From Bifidobacterium breve DSM 20213 = JCM 1192 (lineage in GTDB: Bacteria > Actinomycetota > Actinomycetes > Actinomycetales > Bifidobacteriaceae): DNA of 64,000 nucleotides. Numbering within the stretch: position 1 is the stretch's first letter; the number at the start of each line of letters is the position of its first letter. The DNA lies in assembly GCF_001025175.1 (NCBI RefSeq), contig NZ_AP012324.1, positions 1,364,001-1,428,000 on the forward strand. Reading direction: 5' to 3'. Position numbers and translations under genes: made by a program. The notes below the pieces were generated by a model. The model was given only the letters and a program-made list of their open reading frames with translations. It did not search any database and was not told the DNA's origin. This document shows positions 21,160-31,262 of the stretch, piece after piece.

Positions 21160-24015
21160 TCACTCACCAAGCTCGGGCTGCTGAGGTGCCGAGGATTCCA
21201 GCGAGCTGGTCTCTCCTCGGATAAAGGCGAGCACCTGCGGCAAATCCTGCGGTTGGACGAGCACCGCACGAGCCTTGGATCCCTCGGAGGGGCCGACCAC
21301 GCCACGTGATTCCAGCAAATCCATAAGGCGTCCGGCTTTGGCAAAGCCCACTCTGAGCTTGCGCTGCAACATCGAGGTGGAACCGAACTGGGTGGTGACC
21401 ACAAGCTCGGCAGCCTGCAGCAGCACGTCCATATCATCGCCGATCTCCTCGTCGGGCTCCAGGCTGTCCTTCTTCTCAGCCTCCTTGGCCATCTGTTCGA
21501 TGTCCTCGCGATACTTCGGCTTGCGCTGCGTGCGCACGAATTCCACGGCTTTGCGAATCTCGGATTCGGAAACCCACGAGCCCTGCACACGAATCGGTTT
21601 GGCGGAACCCATCGGCAGGAACAGGGCGTCACCCTGACCAATCAGAGTTTCGGCACCGACCGTGTCAAGGATGACTCGCGAATCGGTGGCGGATGAGGTG
21701 GCGAACGCCAGTCGGGAAGGAATATTGGCCTTGATCAGACCGGTGACCACATCCACGGACGGCCGCTGGGTAGCGAGCACCAGATGCACGCCGGCGGCTC
21801 GCGCCAGCTGGGTGATGCGCTGGATAGAGCTTTCCACGTCGTTCTTGGCCACCATCATCAGATCGGCCATCTCGTCGACCACCACGAGAATGTACGGATA
21901 TGGGGCCACCTTGCGCTGGGAGCCTGCCGGCGCATGTACTTTGCCGGCACGCACGGCTTCATTGAAGTCCTTGACATGGCGGAATCCGAAGTATTCCAAA
22001 TCGGAGTAACGCGCATCCATCTCCTTGACCACCCATTCGAGGGCCTGTGCGGCCTTCTTCGGATCGGTGATGATAGGAGTGAGCAGATGGGGAATGCCCG
22101 CATAGGCGGAAAGCTCCACACGCTTGGGATCGACCATAATCAGGCGCACCTGTTCGGGCGTGGCGCGCATGATCAGCGAGGTCAGCATCGAGTTGATGAA
22201 GCTGGACTTACCGGAACCGGTGGCACCTGCCACCAACAGATGCGGCATCTTGGTCAGATCAGCGGTTACGAAATGACCTTCGACATCCTTGCCTATGCCG
22301 GTAATCATCGGGTTCGGGTCGTTCACGGCCTTATCGGAACGCAGCACGTCGCCCAGATGCACGATCTCACGATCCTCGTTCGGGATTTCGATGCCGATGG
22401 CGGATTTGCCGGGAATAGGCGAAAGGATGCGCACATCGGAACTGGCCACCGCATAGGCGATGTTGCGTTGCAGGTTGGTGACTTTTTCCACCTTGACGCC
22501 GGATCCAAGCTCGACCTCATACTGGGTGACCGAAGGGCCTCGCAAGAATCCGACAACCTTGGCATCCACCTTGAATTGCTCAAAGGTGGAAGTCAGCGCC
22601 CGAATCACGCGGTCATTTGCCGGCGTGCGCATCGCGTGGGGCTGCCCCCTGGTCAGCAAGCTCAGGTCAGGCAGCTGGTATGGCTTATTGGCATCGTCCT
22701 CAGCATCGTTCCCATTGGCAGCGTTTGGCTGGCCATCGGTATTGGGGATGCCTTGGCCCACGCCGCTGCCATCCGCATTGGCTCCCGTATAAGCGCCGGT
22801 GGCATCATCCCCGGCTGCCGCAACGGTGGCCATATCGGTTTGCGTGGCGCTGGGTGCCCATGGGTCATTTGTCGCCGGCCCGCTGGGCATAACGACAGTA
22901 TGGTCGGCAGCAACCGCACTCGTAGGAGCGGCATCGGCGGCAGCCATGTCTCCGACGGCATGCGAGGCACCCTCATAGGCCGAGGATGCGATGGTCCGAC
23001 CTCCCGTGATTTCGCCGGTTGCCGTATCTACCACTGGAGTTTCCGCAGCGGCGCCATGCTGGCTGGCCGCACGGTCGAAGGGATTGTCGGCGGCATACCG
23101 ATCAAGGGTCTGGTCGTCCTCCGTCTTGGGTTTACGTCCAAACAGCCGAGCGAAGAGACCCGGTTTGGCCGTACCGGACTTGTTCTCTCCATCAGACTCC
23201 TCATCGGTGCCATCATGCGCGGGCACGCCTTCGGCAAAAGCGAGCGTGGAGTCTCCAACACGAACCTCGTTGGGGAACTGATTGCCGTCATCCGGCTCCT
23301 GGCCCTTGGGCACATACGGCTTGCGCTGGATCTTGGCGGATAGCTTACGAGCGTCTTCCGGTATATCGGTCACATGGGTGCCGGTAATCATCAGCAGGGA
23401 AAACAATCCGACAACTACGAACACGATAATCGCGAATACATTGGATAGACCCCAAGCAAGCGGCGAGCCAAGGAAAAAACCCAGTAGTCCGCCTGCAGAT
23501 TGCAGAACCGCGATATTGAAGGATGTATGGCTAGACGCGATGGCCACATCAAGAATCGAACAGACGGACCACATCAGCAGCACCCAACCGGTGACCACAC
23601 GTGGATTGTTGGATCCCTTGCCTGAGTTGCGCATCAAACGAATGGCCACAGCGGAAAGCAGCACCGGCAGCACAACACTCATCAGCCCGAGCACGCCAGA
23701 CGCTATGGCATGCAGCAGCTGGCCAAACACTCCGTCAACACGAAACCATTCGGAAGCGCAGAACAGTACGGCGAGCACGAGCAACAGGAAGCACAGGCCG
23801 TCACGACGGTAGGCGGGATCGTACTCACCGACGCCGGTAACCGCACGTACGCCGGCGCCCAAGGCACGCGGAATCGCAAGCAGGACCTTCTTCCATGTGG
23901 GCTCAACATCAAGGTCGAACTCAGGTTGGACCTTGGTCTCGCCATCATGGGTGGAGTTCCCGCCGCCTTTGGATTTGCGGCCATTATTGCTGTTGGAGGA
24001 TGCTGTTCGTGCCAT
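21160..24015 (-). CDS. ftsK: DNA translocase FtsK
   Basis: FtsK pumps DNA through the division septum and helps resolve chromosome dimers with XerCD. From ATG at 24015 the protein is 951 residues: four to five membrane helices in the first 230 residues, a Pro/Ala/Asp-rich linker to about 430, then the motor with Walker A ([10 protein letters not shown], about 595), Walker B ([11 protein letters not shown], about 713) and [17 protein letters not shown], and a C-terminal winged-helix gamma domain ([20 protein letters not shown]). Upstream GTG and ATG codons at 24063 and 24048 are in frame, but a TAGAAT -10 hexamer ends 10 nt before 24015 and would exclude them. The family is often 750-900 residues, so this is slightly long because of the linker. 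Confidence 0.94.
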   Translation of the reverse strand: MARTASSNSNNGRKSKGGGNSTHDGETKVQPEFDLDVEPTWKKVLLAIPRALGAGVRAVTGVGEYDPAYRRDGLCFLLLVLAVLFCASEWFRVDGVFGQLLHAIASGVLGLMSVVLPVLLSAVAIRLMRNSGKGSNNPRVVTGWVLLMWSVCSILDVAIASSHTSFNIAVLQSAGGLLGFFLGSPLAWGLSNVFAIIVFVVVGLFSLLMITGTHVTDIPEDARKLSAKIQRKPYVPKGQEPDDGNQFPNEVRVGDSTLAFAEGVPAHDGTDEESDGENKSGTAKPGLFARLFGRKPKTEDDQTLDRYAADNPFDRAASQHGAAAETPVVDTATGEITGGRTIASSAYEGASHAVGDMAAADAAPTSAVAADHTVVMPSGPATNDPWAPSATQTDMATVAAAGDDATGAYTGANADGSGVGQGIPNTDGQPNAANGNDAEDDANKPYQLPDLSLLTRGQPHAMRTPANDRVIRALTSTFEQFKVDAKVVGFLRGPSVTQYEVELGSGVKVEKVTNLQRNIAYAVASSDVRILSPIPGKSAIGIEIPNEDREIVHLGDVLRSDKAVNDPNPMITGIGKDVEGHFVTADLTKMPHLLVAGATGSGKSSFINSMLTSLIMRATPEQVRLIMVDPKRVELSAYAGIPHLLTPIITDPKKAAQALEWVVKEMDARYSDLEYFGFRHVKDFNEAVRAGKVHAPAGSQRKVAPYPYILVVVDEMADLMMVAKNDVESSIQRITQLARAAGVHLVLATQRPSVDVVTGLIKANIPSRLAFATSSATDSRVILDTVGAETLIGQGDALFLPMGSAKPIRVQGSWVSESEIRKAVEFVRTQRKPKYREDIEQMAKEAEKKDSLEPDEEIGDDMDVLLQAAELVVTTQFGSTSMLQRKLRVGFAKAGRLMDLLESRGVVGPSEGSKARAVLVQPQDLPQVLAFIRGETSSLESSAPQQPELGE

Positions 24016-24149
24016 ATCGTGACTGATTCTACTAGGACGGGGGCTCATGGCCGGTGACGACACCGTGACAATGCAGGATAAGCGAAATCACCGGTCACTG
24101 TTTCAGCGATTTCATCGCGGCCATTCCCCTATCAACGTCGGATATACCC

Positions 24150-24155
24150 TATGAT
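24150..24155 (+). promoter_or_regulatory. -10 hexamer, probable leaderless start
   Basis: TATGAT is followed by 7 nt and the ATG at 24163. No Shine-Dalgarno sequence precedes that ATG, and no -35 box is evident. Confidence 0.4.
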
Positions 24156-24162
24156 GGGTTGC

Positions 24163-24975
24163 ATGACACCCGCAGAGCGTGCGAGCGCAGTCGCATTTGC
24201 ACTGAAGAACTGCGCACTGGAAGCTATGACGCCGGGCGAGGCAACGATGCGAGCCGCGGCCTCCTACGAACGCGGTTTGGAAGCCGTGACTCATCTCATT
24301 GATGTGGCCGATGAGCAAACCGCTATGCGTTTGCGTGCCGCAGCGAGTTCCGCGGGCACGGATCGTTTGGCTGCAGGCAGTCTTGATGATCACGCCACGG
24401 ATCGTGCCGATGCCGTGTTCGCCCGTACCGTGTTGCTGGCGGAACGTCGCTGGAACCCTTCAGGCGATTTGGATGAGTTGATCGCCATACACAAGGATCT
24501 CTTCGAGGGCGTGTTCGAGGATGCCGGCAAGCTGCGTACGTCCAATACCACGCGTGAAGTGACCAATGACCGTGAGCGTGCCGCGAATCCTGAGGCGTTC
24601 TTCCCGGCTGGTCTGATTGAGACCGGCGCGCATAATATCGCGACGGAATTGGCTGACAAACGCAACCTGCATGCCATGGATCGCGATGTGTTCGTACATG
24701 CGTTTGCGTCGCTGTATGACGAATTAGGTTATCTGCATCCGTTCCGGGGTGGCAATGCCATGGTGCTGCGCATATTTGGCTCACGGCTGGCTCATGATGC
24801 CGGGTGGGATCTTGATTGGGGCGAGGTGACACGCGAGGAATACCGTTCCGCCAAACACATGGCCTATCGCGGTGACATCTCCGCATTCGAGGATATGTTC
24901 GACCGTATTCTGCGTCCCGCCAATCCAACGCGCGTATTCCTTATAGCCGGTTGGAACCAAGGACCAGCACACTGA
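24163..24975 (+). CDS. Fic-domain protein with a degenerate active-site motif
   Basis: Fic enzymes usually transfer AMP from ATP to hydroxyl groups of target proteins. This 270-residue protein has the Fic fold order: an N-terminal helical part, DELIAIHKDLFEGVFEDAGKLRTSN (a Fic hallmark, shown as DELIAIHKDLF and AGKLRTSN), RDVFVHAFASLYDELGYLHP and the motif HPFRGGNAMVLRIF. The canonical motif is HPFx(D/E)GNGRxxR. The His, Pro, Phe, Gly-Asn and last Arg are kept, but the acidic metal ligand is Gly, the second Gly is Ala and the following Arg is Met. Catalysis may be altered or lost. No antitoxin gene or inhibitory (S/T)xxxE(G/N) helix is visible. ATG at 24163 is chosen from the -10 spacing; ATG at 24151 is in frame. 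Confidence 0.85.
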   Translation: MTPAERASAVAFALKNCALEAMTPGEATMRAAASYERGLEAVTHLIDVADEQTAMRLRAAASSAGTDRLAAGSLDDHATDRADAVFARTVLLAERRWNPSGDLDELIAIHKDLFEGVFEDAGKLRTSNTTREVTNDRERAANPEAFFPAGLIETGAHNIATELADKRNLHAMDRDVFVHAFASLYDELGYLHPFRGGNAMVLRIFGSRLAHDAGWDLDWGEVTREEYRSAKHMAYRGDISAFEDMFDRILRPANPTRVFLIAGWNQGPAH

Positions 24976-24983
24976 TTTCCTGT

Positions 24984-25014
24984 ACGTGTCTCCCCTCGAA
25001 GAGGGGAGACACGT
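24984..25014. terminator. bidirectional terminator, 14-bp perfect stem
   Basis: ACGTGTCTCCCCTC/GAGGGGAGACACGT with a GAA loop lies between the convergent Fic and miaA genes. T-runs are weak on both sides. Confidence 0.7.
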
Positions 25015-25017
25015 GAT

Positions 25018-26001
25018 TTATGCTGCGATATCTCCCAGATGATGTTGGGTATATTCGTCGGCACGGGCGTCAATGGGGTCATAGTCGCCGGCATCGGCAT
25101 GCGCGATGATGGCCATCGCATTGTCGACCAGCTTCGGGTTCAGCGCCTGCAGCCAATGGATGCGAGGGTCGCGGCCGAACCAACCCATCTGCTTGCGGGC
25201 CAACCGCTTGGTTTTCTGCGCGATATCGGCAAACGCTTCGTTCACGTCCCAGATGCCGTCCAGTAGGTCGATGACCTGCTGATAACCGAGCGCGCGCACG
25301 GCGGTGGCGCCCAAATGAGGGCGGATACGTTCGACTTCCTTGATAAATCCATCGTCATACATCTGCTTGGTGCGCAGGTCGATGCGATGATCCAAATTCG
25401 GACGATCCAGATCAAGACCGATTTGGACGGAGGGAATCACATAACGGTAGCGCGGCAAGCTTGCCGAATACGGTTTGCCAGTAAGCTCGATGACTTCAAG
25501 TGCGCGAATGGTGCGTCGCGGGTTGCGCGGATCCATGCGCGCGGCGGCTTCGGGGTCTTTATCCCGTAATTCGTCGAACAGCACGCCCGCCCCCTCGGTT
25601 TTTTCGCGTTCCTCGAGCCGTTTGCGCACATCAGAATCAGTGCCGGGAAAAGTAATGTCGTCAATGGCCGCCCTGGCATACAGCCCTGAACCGCCCACGA
25701 GAATCGGGCGGATATCGCGCGATTGCAGATCGGTGATGGTCTGCCGGGCAAGTTGCTGGAAACGAGCGACGGTCATCGTGTCTTCCGGGTCGATGATGTC
25801 GATGAGGTGATGAGGTACTGCCGCCTGTTCTTCAGCGCTCGCTTTCGCGGTGCCGATATCCATACCGCGGTACATCTGGTAGGCGTCCGCGTTCACGATC
25901 TCGGCCCGCTCCCCCGCCTCGGCCAACCGCTTGGCAATGGCGATGCCAAGCCCGGTCTTGCCTGAGGCAGTAGGCCCTACAATGCTGACGACTCGCTTCA
26001 T
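25018..26001 (-). CDS. miaA: tRNA dimethylallyltransferase
   Basis: MiaA adds a dimethylallyl group to A37 of tRNAs that read codons starting with U. The 327-residue protein starts with the P-loop [19 protein letters not shown], followed by [46 protein letters not shown] and [11 protein letters not shown], all family hallmarks. The ATG follows GAGGGGAAAACAAC. It lies 122 bases downstream of miaB, which modifies its product, and the two are probably cotranscribed despite a palindromic repeat between them. Confidence 0.96.
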   Translation of the reverse strand: MKRVVSIVGPTASGKTGLGIAIAKRLAEAGERAEIVNADAYQMYRGMDIGTAKASAEEQAAVPHHLIDIIDPEDTMTVARFQQLARQTITDLQSRDIRPILVGGSGLYARAAIDDITFPGTDSDVRKRLEEREKTEGAGVLFDELRDKDPEAAARMDPRNPRRTIRALEVIELTGKPYSASLPRYRYVIPSVQIGLDLDRPNLDHRIDLRTKQMYDDGFIKEVERIRPHLGATAVRALGYQQVIDLLDGIWDVNEAFADIAQKTKRLARKQMGWFGRDPRIHWLQALNPKLVDNAMAIIAHADAGDYDPIDARADEYTQHHLGDIAA

Positions 26002-26039
26002 GTTGTTTTCCCCTCGTACACTTTTGCTCGTACCGTAAC

Positions 26040-26088
26040 TCCCCTCAGTCCGCTTCGCGGCCGGCTCCTCTCAGAGAGGGGAGCCGAG
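26040..26088. repeat. intergenic palindromic repeat (CTCCCCTCAGTC type)
   Basis: CTCCCCTCAGTCCGCTTCGC followed later by TCAGAGAGGGGAG forms an imperfect hairpin with an inner GCGGCC segment, between miaB and miaA. A shorter relative with the same CTCCCCTCAGTC-GCTTCGCG order lies at 31976-32012. Confidence 0.6.
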
Positions 26089-26123
26089 AACTTGCAGTTC
26101 CTCTCTCTGAGTGGAAAACCCTC

Positions 26124-27575
26124 TCAGTGTCGTACCGAGTAGGTCTGCCCTTGAGCAAGGTCAGGGTCGGCGATGAGATTGTGGCGACCGGCATGGGTGA
26201 CGGTGGCCGTCACGAAGTCGCCAATCTGCGGCATGGGCTGACCCTCGGGCACGCCGATATGCACCAGCACGCCGGTCTTCTCGCGGCCGGTGACTCGATG
26301 GGTGTCGGCATCCTTCTTGCCCTGAGTACCGGTGATCATCACTTCAACGTCACGGCCTTCGAAGGACTGCAGATTCTCCGCGGTGATCTGTTCCTGCAAC
26401 GCCACCAGTCGGTTGAAACGATCCTGGACCACATCGTGCGGCACCTGTTCCATCTCGGCGGCCGGCGTGCCCGGACGCGGCGAGTAGATAAAAGTGAATG
26501 CGGAAGAGAACCGCGCTTGACGCACGACATCCAAGGTCTGCTGGAAATCCTCTTCGGTCTCTCCGGGGAAGCCGACGATGATGTCGGTGGAAATCTGCGC
26601 ATCCGGCATGGCCTGACGCACCTTCTCCAGAATCGTCATGAACTTGGATGCGCGGTAGGAACGGCGCATGGCCCGCAGAATCTTGTCGGAGCCTGACTGC
26701 AGCGGCATATGCAGCTGATGCATCACGTTCGGGGTCTCAGCCATGGCTTCAATAACGTCATCGGTGAAAGCGGCCGGATGCGGCGAGGTAAAGCGAACAC
26801 GCTCGAGCCCATCAATCGTGCCGCAAGCACGCAACAGTTTGCTGAAGGCGTAGCGGTCACCGATGCCATATCCGAAGGAATTCACGTTCTGCCCGAGCAG
26901 GGTGACTTCCTTGGCGCCGTTGGCCACGCACTGGCGCACTTCGTCAAGAATGTCTCCCGGACGGCGATCCTTTTCCTTGCCTCGCGTGGTCGGAACGATG
27001 CAGAACGTGCAGGTGTTGTTGCAGCCCACGGAAATCGCCACCCACGAACTCACGCGGGAAGCCCTGGCCGCAGGCAGTTGGCTTGGGAACTGCTGAAGCT
27101 GGTCATCGACCTTGACCTGCGGAGTATCGGTGGCACGGTTCTGGTTGAGCAGTTGCGGCAGGTCGCCGATGTTCTTGGTGCCGAATACCGCAGCGACCCA
27201 TGGCGCCTTATTGGCGATTTTTTGGCGGTCAAGCTGAGCCATGCACCCGCCAACGGCAATCTGCAGGTTCGGGCGTTGACGCTTCATCTCCGCCCACAGG
27301 CCCACCGTGCCATACATGCGTTCGGCAGCGTTCTCACGCACCGCACAGGTGTTGAGCACAATGAGATCGAGGTCATGGTCATTGACCTGTTCCTCGGTGG
27401 CCGGCACATAACCATCTGTCTCGAGCACGCCGGCAATGCGCTCGGAATCATGCACATTCATCTGACAACCGAGGGTATGGATGTGGAACACGCCCTTGCC
27501 GCGTTCCTGTGTTGTAAGGTGCTCATCGGATTCAATCGAGGCGCGCTCCGCCTCGGTCATCATGTCTTCGTTCAT
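26124..27575 (-). CDS. miaB: tRNA-2-methylthio-N6-dimethylallyladenosine synthase
   Basis: MiaB is a radical-SAM iron-sulfur enzyme that methylthiolates i6A37 made by MiaA. The 483-residue protein has the N-terminal MTTase cysteines ([29 protein letters not shown]), the radical-SAM motif C-x3-C-x2-C in [11 protein letters not shown], and a C-terminal TRAM domain (about 410-480). The first 25 residues before [11 protein letters not shown] are variable. The annotated ATG is one of three close together (codons 1, 5, 6). It precedes miaA on the same strand, the usual actinobacterial order. Confidence 0.96.
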   Translation of the reverse strand: MNEDMMTEAERASIESDEHLTTQERGKGVFHIHTLGCQMNVHDSERIAGVLETDGYVPATEEQVNDHDLDLIVLNTCAVRENAAERMYGTVGLWAEMKRQRPNLQIAVGGCMAQLDRQKIANKAPWVAAVFGTKNIGDLPQLLNQNRATDTPQVKVDDQLQQFPSQLPAARASRVSSWVAISVGCNNTCTFCIVPTTRGKEKDRRPGDILDEVRQCVANGAKEVTLLGQNVNSFGYGIGDRYAFSKLLRACGTIDGLERVRFTSPHPAAFTDDVIEAMAETPNVMHQLHMPLQSGSDKILRAMRRSYRASKFMTILEKVRQAMPDAQISTDIIVGFPGETEEDFQQTLDVVRQARFSSAFTFIYSPRPGTPAAEMEQVPHDVVQDRFNRLVALQEQITAENLQSFEGRDVEVMITGTQGKKDADTHRVTGREKTGVLVHIGVPEGQPMPQIGDFVTATVTHAGRHNLIADPDLAQGQTYSVRH

Positions 27576-27647
27576 AATGATCGATTCTATCGGCCGGGTT
27601 CGTCATGATGCGCGGCAGCGGTCCGCACCAACTGGAGAAACCGGTAC

Positions 27648-28448
27648 ATGGAGTATCTTGGGAGATTCCCCGGAAACTCCCATATCGGGCAGCTTGAGCC
27701 GAGTATATTGATTGACGTGATACTTGACCGACATAGCCGACTGAACACTTCCGACCTGCAAGCCCGACTGAAGACGCTGGACTTGCCCGGCGGCATCTTC
27801 AACACCGAGCAAGTCACCGAATTCGTGGATCAGATGCAGGTATATGAAGGCGCAATGTACGAAATCAGCACCAAGCTGGAAATCCTCGATGACGAGTTCC
27901 AGGTGCGATTCAGCCATGATCCGATACATCATATGGAACGGCGTCTGAAATCCGTGAACTCGATTATCGGCAAGCTGGAACGCAAGGGACTGCCGCTCAG
28001 CGTCAATTCCATCAAAGACAACCTGTTTGATGTGGCCGGCATCCGCGTGATCTGCAATTATCGCGATGACGTGTATTCCGTGTCGAACTACCTGTCGTCG
28101 CAGTCCGACATTCAGGTGCTGCGGGTCAAGGATTACATCAAGAATCCAAAGCAGAACGGATACCGTTCACTGCACGTCATCTATGCGGTGCCGGTGTTCC
28201 TGTCTTCAGGCGCGCATTACACGCCGGTCGAAGTGCAGTTCCGCACCATCGCCATGGATTACTGGGCATCGCTGGAACATGCGCTGCGATACAAAACCGA
28301 CCTGCCGGACGCCAAACTAAATGAGCATTCGCAGACGCTGCTCGACTGCGCGCGATCCTTGCAGAACATCGAAGTGCAGATGCAGAACATTCACCGCGAT
28401 ATTAACGGCGCACCGCAGGTGGGCGAAGCTCCCAAGACCACAGACTAG
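27648..28448 (+). CDS. small alarmone synthetase (RelQ/YjbM-like)
   Basis: The enzyme should make (p)ppGpp from ATP and GDP or GTP without a hydrolase domain. In 266 residues the synthetase domain covers about 85-230: IKDNLFDVAGIRVICNYRDD, VKDYIKNPKQNGYRSLHVIY and VEVQFRTIAMDYWASLEHAL, the last being very close to the RelQ pattern. No HD hydrolase, TGS or ACT domain is present. The first 60 residues are extra compared with RelQ proteins and hold a proline-rich, then mixed helical segment; a start near codon 64 (MQVYEGAMYEIS) would give the usual length. Its stop overlaps that of the convergent DMT gene by four bases (CTAG). Confidence 0.88.
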   Translation: MEYLGRFPGNSHIGQLEPSILIDVILDRHSRLNTSDLQARLKTLDLPGGIFNTEQVTEFVDQMQVYEGAMYEISTKLEILDDEFQVRFSHDPIHHMERRLKSVNSIIGKLERKGLPLSVNSIKDNLFDVAGIRVICNYRDDVYSVSNYLSSQSDIQVLRVKDYIKNPKQNGYRSLHVIYAVPVFLSSGAHYTPVEVQFRTIAMDYWASLEHALRYKTDLPDAKLNEHSQTLLDCARSLQNIEVQMQNIHRDINGAPQVGEAPKTTD

Positions 28449-29416
28449 TCTTTTCTCAGGAATTTTGGCAGTTTGGCAGGGGCCTGCGCCAGCAGAGTGC
28501 CAATGAAGATCAGCGCACAGCCAAGATATCCACGAGGAGTCATCACCTCGCCAAGCAGCAGCGCGCCGCCGACCGCGGAGAAAAACGATTCCAGGCTCAT
28601 CAACAGGCTCGCGCGAGTCGGCGGCACCCACTGCTGACCAACCACCTGCAACGTGTAGGCGATGCCCACCGAACCGAAGCCAGCATACAGAATCGGAATC
28701 CAGGAATGCGCGGCACCGGCCCAATCGACCGAGCCCTCAATCAAGGAACCAGTCCAACTCAACACGGCGGTAGTACAGAACTGCCCGAATGAAAGTTTGA
28801 TGGCATCCACTTTGGCACCCAGCGTGTCGATGACCAAGATATGCACGGCAAACAACACGGCAGTAAAGACCAGCAGAATATCCGACAACCCGATTGAACC
28901 GAATCCGTCAGTGATGCACAGGAAGTAAAAGCCCGCGATAGACAATGCCACGGCCGCAAACACCAGCACGCCGATGCGCCGACGTAGGAACACAAATGCC
29001 AGTAACGGCACCATCACGATATACATGGCGGTAAGGAATCCCGCGCGCCCGGCTGATTTACCGTACAGGATGCCATATTGCTGTAAAGTGCTGGCGGTGA
29101 AAAGCACAATGCCGCAAATCACGGAAATGATAATCGGGTTGGCGAGCAGACGAATCGCAGGCGATGAGGTCTGAACCAACTGATCTCCCGCACCGACTGC
29201 CGCGGTGTCGGCAGCTTCACTGGTACTGCTGCTCCCCCGACCACGCTGCCACAGCAGAATCGGCACCAATGACAATGCACCTAGCGTGAAGCGGGTGGCA
29301 TTGAAGAACATGGGGGACATCGAATCCATGCCCTGCACCTGCGCCACAAACGCAAAGCCCCAAATCAGCGCGGTCAGCAACAGGCACAACATACCCACAA
29401 GTTCTTGTCTTTTCAC
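28445..29416 (-). CDS. EamA/DMT-family transporter
   Basis: This is a drug/metabolite superfamily permease of the cytoplasmic membrane with about ten hydrophobic helices in 323 residues. The first helix (CLLLTALIWGFAFVAQVQG) and the late SLESFFSAVGGALLLGE segment are typical of EamA repeats; a polar Ser/Thr-rich loop lies near 65-85. Substrate unknown. A terminator of the upstream BI-1 gene precedes it, so it likely has its own promoter. Its stop overlaps the alarmone synthetase stop tail to tail. Confidence 0.88.
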   Translation of the reverse strand: MKRQELVGMLCLLLTALIWGFAFVAQVQGMDSMSPMFFNATRFTLGALSLVPILLWQRGRGSSSTSEAADTAAVGAGDQLVQTSSPAIRLLANPIIISVICGIVLFTASTLQQYGILYGKSAGRAGFLTAMYIVMVPLLAFVFLRRRIGVLVFAAVALSIAGFYFLCITDGFGSIGLSDILLVFTAVLFAVHILVIDTLGAKVDAIKLSFGQFCTTAVLSWTGSLIEGSVDWAGAAHSWIPILYAGFGSVGIAYTLQVVGQQWVPPTRASLLMSLESFFSAVGGALLLGEVMTPRGYLGCALIFIGTLLAQAPAKLPKFLRKD

Positions 29417-29455
29417 GGGGAGTCAGCCTACCGCCCAGATGTGTCGGGCATGAAA

Positions 29456-29482
29456 AAGCCCGGCCACATTGTGGTCGGGCTT
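29456..29482 (-). terminator. terminator of the BI-1 family gene
   Basis: Stem AAGCCCGGCCAC/GTGGTCGGGCTT; on the minus strand it is followed by TTTTT. Confidence 0.85.
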
Positions 29483-29514
29483 GATGCGGTCGTATGCCGC
29501 GAATCAGTTCATGA

Positions 29515-30336
29515 CTAATCCCTGTTGCCCAGCAACTGGAGGATGTAAAGGAACATGTTGACGAAGTCGAGGTAGAGGTTCAGCGCGCACAGGATGGAAA
29601 CCCTCTTGACCATCTCCGGCCCCTGAGCCTCGTACTGGCTCAGCAAAGCGCGCGTGGACTGCGCATCGTAGATGGTCATGCCGGCGAACAGGATCAGGCC
29701 AAGCGCGCACACAATCTGGGTCATGCCGTCAACGTGCAGGAACATGAGCACCAGCTGCGAGATGATAAGCACGATCAGGCCGATCATAAGAATCGGGCCG
29801 GCCTTGAGCATGTTGATCTTGGTGGTCATGCCGAACATGGTCAAAGCGAAGAAGAACGCCGCAGTGATACCCAGCGCGGTGACGATCGAACCAAGGCTGT
29901 ACACCATGAAGATGGAGCTCAGCGTAAAGCCCATAAGCGCCGCGTACACATAGAACATGACGCGGGCGGTGCCGGACTTCATCTTGGTGACTCGGGCGCC
30001 AAGCACCACGGCAAGACCCACCTGAACCACACAAAGCGCGATGAGGCCGATGGCACCGGTGGATGCGAGGAACGCGTAATAGGCTCCCGTCATCTGCCCG
30101 ATAAACGCCACTATCGCGGTGACGATGACGCCAATGGTCATTTCGCCGTAGACCTTGGTTACGGAAGCGCGGCGAGCCTCCTCATAGCTGTAAGTCATCG
30201 TCGTGTTGATGGCCGTTGTGCCTGCACCCGTGCCTTGCGCGGCATACTGGTAGTTCTGCTGCGCGGTGTTGTAATCGGAAGTATTGTATTGCGGGTTGTA
30301 CTGCCCGTTGTTCTGGGGCTGCTGACCGAATGTCAT
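29515..30336 (-). CDS. Bax inhibitor-1/YccA family membrane protein
   Basis: The family forms seven-helix membrane proteins; some leak calcium in a pH-dependent way, but no function is settled in bacteria of this group. The 273-residue protein has a 50-residue cytoplasmic Gln/Asn/Tyr-rich head, then seven hydrophobic helices from about residue 65, ending with AQSTRALLSQYEAQGPEM and a last short helix. The Asp pair typical of the family pore is plausible in DAQSTR. AAAGGAGCG precedes the ATG. Confidence 0.9.
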   Translation of the reverse strand: MTFGQQPQNNGQYNPQYNTSDYNTAQQNYQYAAQGTGAGTTAINTTMTYSYEEARRASVTKVYGEMTIGVIVTAIVAFIGQMTGAYYAFLASTGAIGLIALCVVQVGLAVVLGARVTKMKSGTARVMFYVYAALMGFTLSSIFMVYSLGSIVTALGITAAFFFALTMFGMTTKINMLKAGPILMIGLIVLIISQLVLMFLHVDGMTQIVCALGLILFAGMTIYDAQSTRALLSQYEAQGPEMVKRVSILCALNLYLDFVNMFLYILQLLGNRD

Positions 30337-30369
30337 AATCGCTCCTTTAGCGTTGTTTCACGTTCCATA

Positions 30370-30600
30370 CTAGTAGAGCAATGCTGAACATTCCATGAAT
30401 GAGAACGGCTTTTCGTGCATCTCAGCTCGCGGCGTAACGAATACCGAGTTGTTGATGATTGGTATGAAGCTCAGTACCAGTCCCAAAGCGCCAAACACCA
30501 CGGCAACAACACCACAGATCGTAAGGGGTTGACGAGGCTGATGTTGAGCGGTCTCAGCAGGAGCAATCGGACCGGGCTGCGTAACGGGTTGCTGATCGGA
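30370..30600 (-). pseudogene. fragment of a small membrane protein gene
   Basis: The minus strand is open here without a start codon of its own and reads QQPVTQPGPIAPAETAQHQP, then PLTICGVVAVVFGALGLVLSFIPIINN. A Gln/Pro-rich stretch followed by a GVVAVVFGALGL-type helix is the N-terminal pattern of small bifidobacterial membrane proteins, in which further helices should follow. Here the sequence changes character right after IINN and stops 25 codons later. I read it as a truncated remnant that overlaps, on the other strand, the artificial N-terminus of the response regulator frame. Confidence 0.5.
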
Positions 30601-31200
30601 TCAAGAGGGACTGACGAACGTACGGCGTCATGCGCCCGAAACACCGGTATCGCTGGAGGTTTCGGCTTTCCCATCGGCGAACAGCCGGATGTGGTGTTGA
30701 TGGATATTGCCATGCCTGATGTGGACGGCATTGAAGCAACTCGCAGACTGCAATCGCTGCCCCATGCCCCGCATGTATTGATTCTGACTTCGCTCAGCCC
30801 TTCCAGCACCGTGGAGCGTGCGGTGGAGGCCGGCGCTGAAGGCTTTGTATCGAAAACCGATGCTCCTGATGACATTATTCGCCGCGTTCTGGGAGTATGC
30901 GCCGGGGCACCACAGTTCAACACAGCCAGTCAGAAACAGCTGATTGACGATTTAAGCGAGTCTCAACCGCGCTCGCGCAGAGATGCGGCGCGCGAATTGC
31001 TTGGTGCGTTGCCCGATCGTGAGCGTGAAGCCGTGATGTTGGCTGCGGAAGGCTATACCAACGCCGAGATCGCCTCCCGTATGTTCATCTCGGAACGCAC
31101 GGCAAAAGCGCATCTTTCCTCGGCTGCGGACAAACTGAACATGGGTCGGGTACAGATGGCTCGACTTGTGGAGAGGGCCGACCTGCCCGCACGATTGTAA
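30415..31200 (+). pseudogene. NarL/LuxR-type response regulator lacking its receiver N-terminus
   Basis: From about 30685 the frame encodes a response regulator: PDVVLMDIAMPDVDGIEATRR holds the phosphorylated Asp, VLILTSLSPSS and EAGAEGFVSKTDAPDD complete the receiver, and LPDREREAVMLAAEGYTNAE with SERTAKAHLSSAADKLNM is the LuxR helix-turn-helix. The first 90 residues of the frame do not resemble a receiver: the beginning with the acidic pair (normally about 45 residues) is absent and replaced by sequence that on the other strand is a membrane protein fragment. No histidine kinase gene is next to it. It is most likely a decayed gene, though a shortened protein starting at an internal ATG (30700 or later) could still bind DNA. 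Confidence 0.7.
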
Positions 31201-31250
31201 GATGCCCTTCCGTTACGCTCGCGGCTTCATCATTGTTAGGACGTAACAGG

Positions 31251-31256
31251 CATAAT
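31251..31256 (+). promoter_or_regulatory. -10 hexamer, probable leaderless start
   Basis: CATAAT is followed by 6 nt and the ATG at 31263. There is no Shine-Dalgarno sequence and no obvious -35 box. Confidence 0.4.
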
Positions 31257-31262
31257 GGGCAT

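Noticed and set aside
30471..30923. 150-codon minus-strand frame opposite the response regulator
   Set aside because: Most of it is the shadow of the receiver domain; the real membrane-protein fragment on this strand is in another frame (30370-30600).
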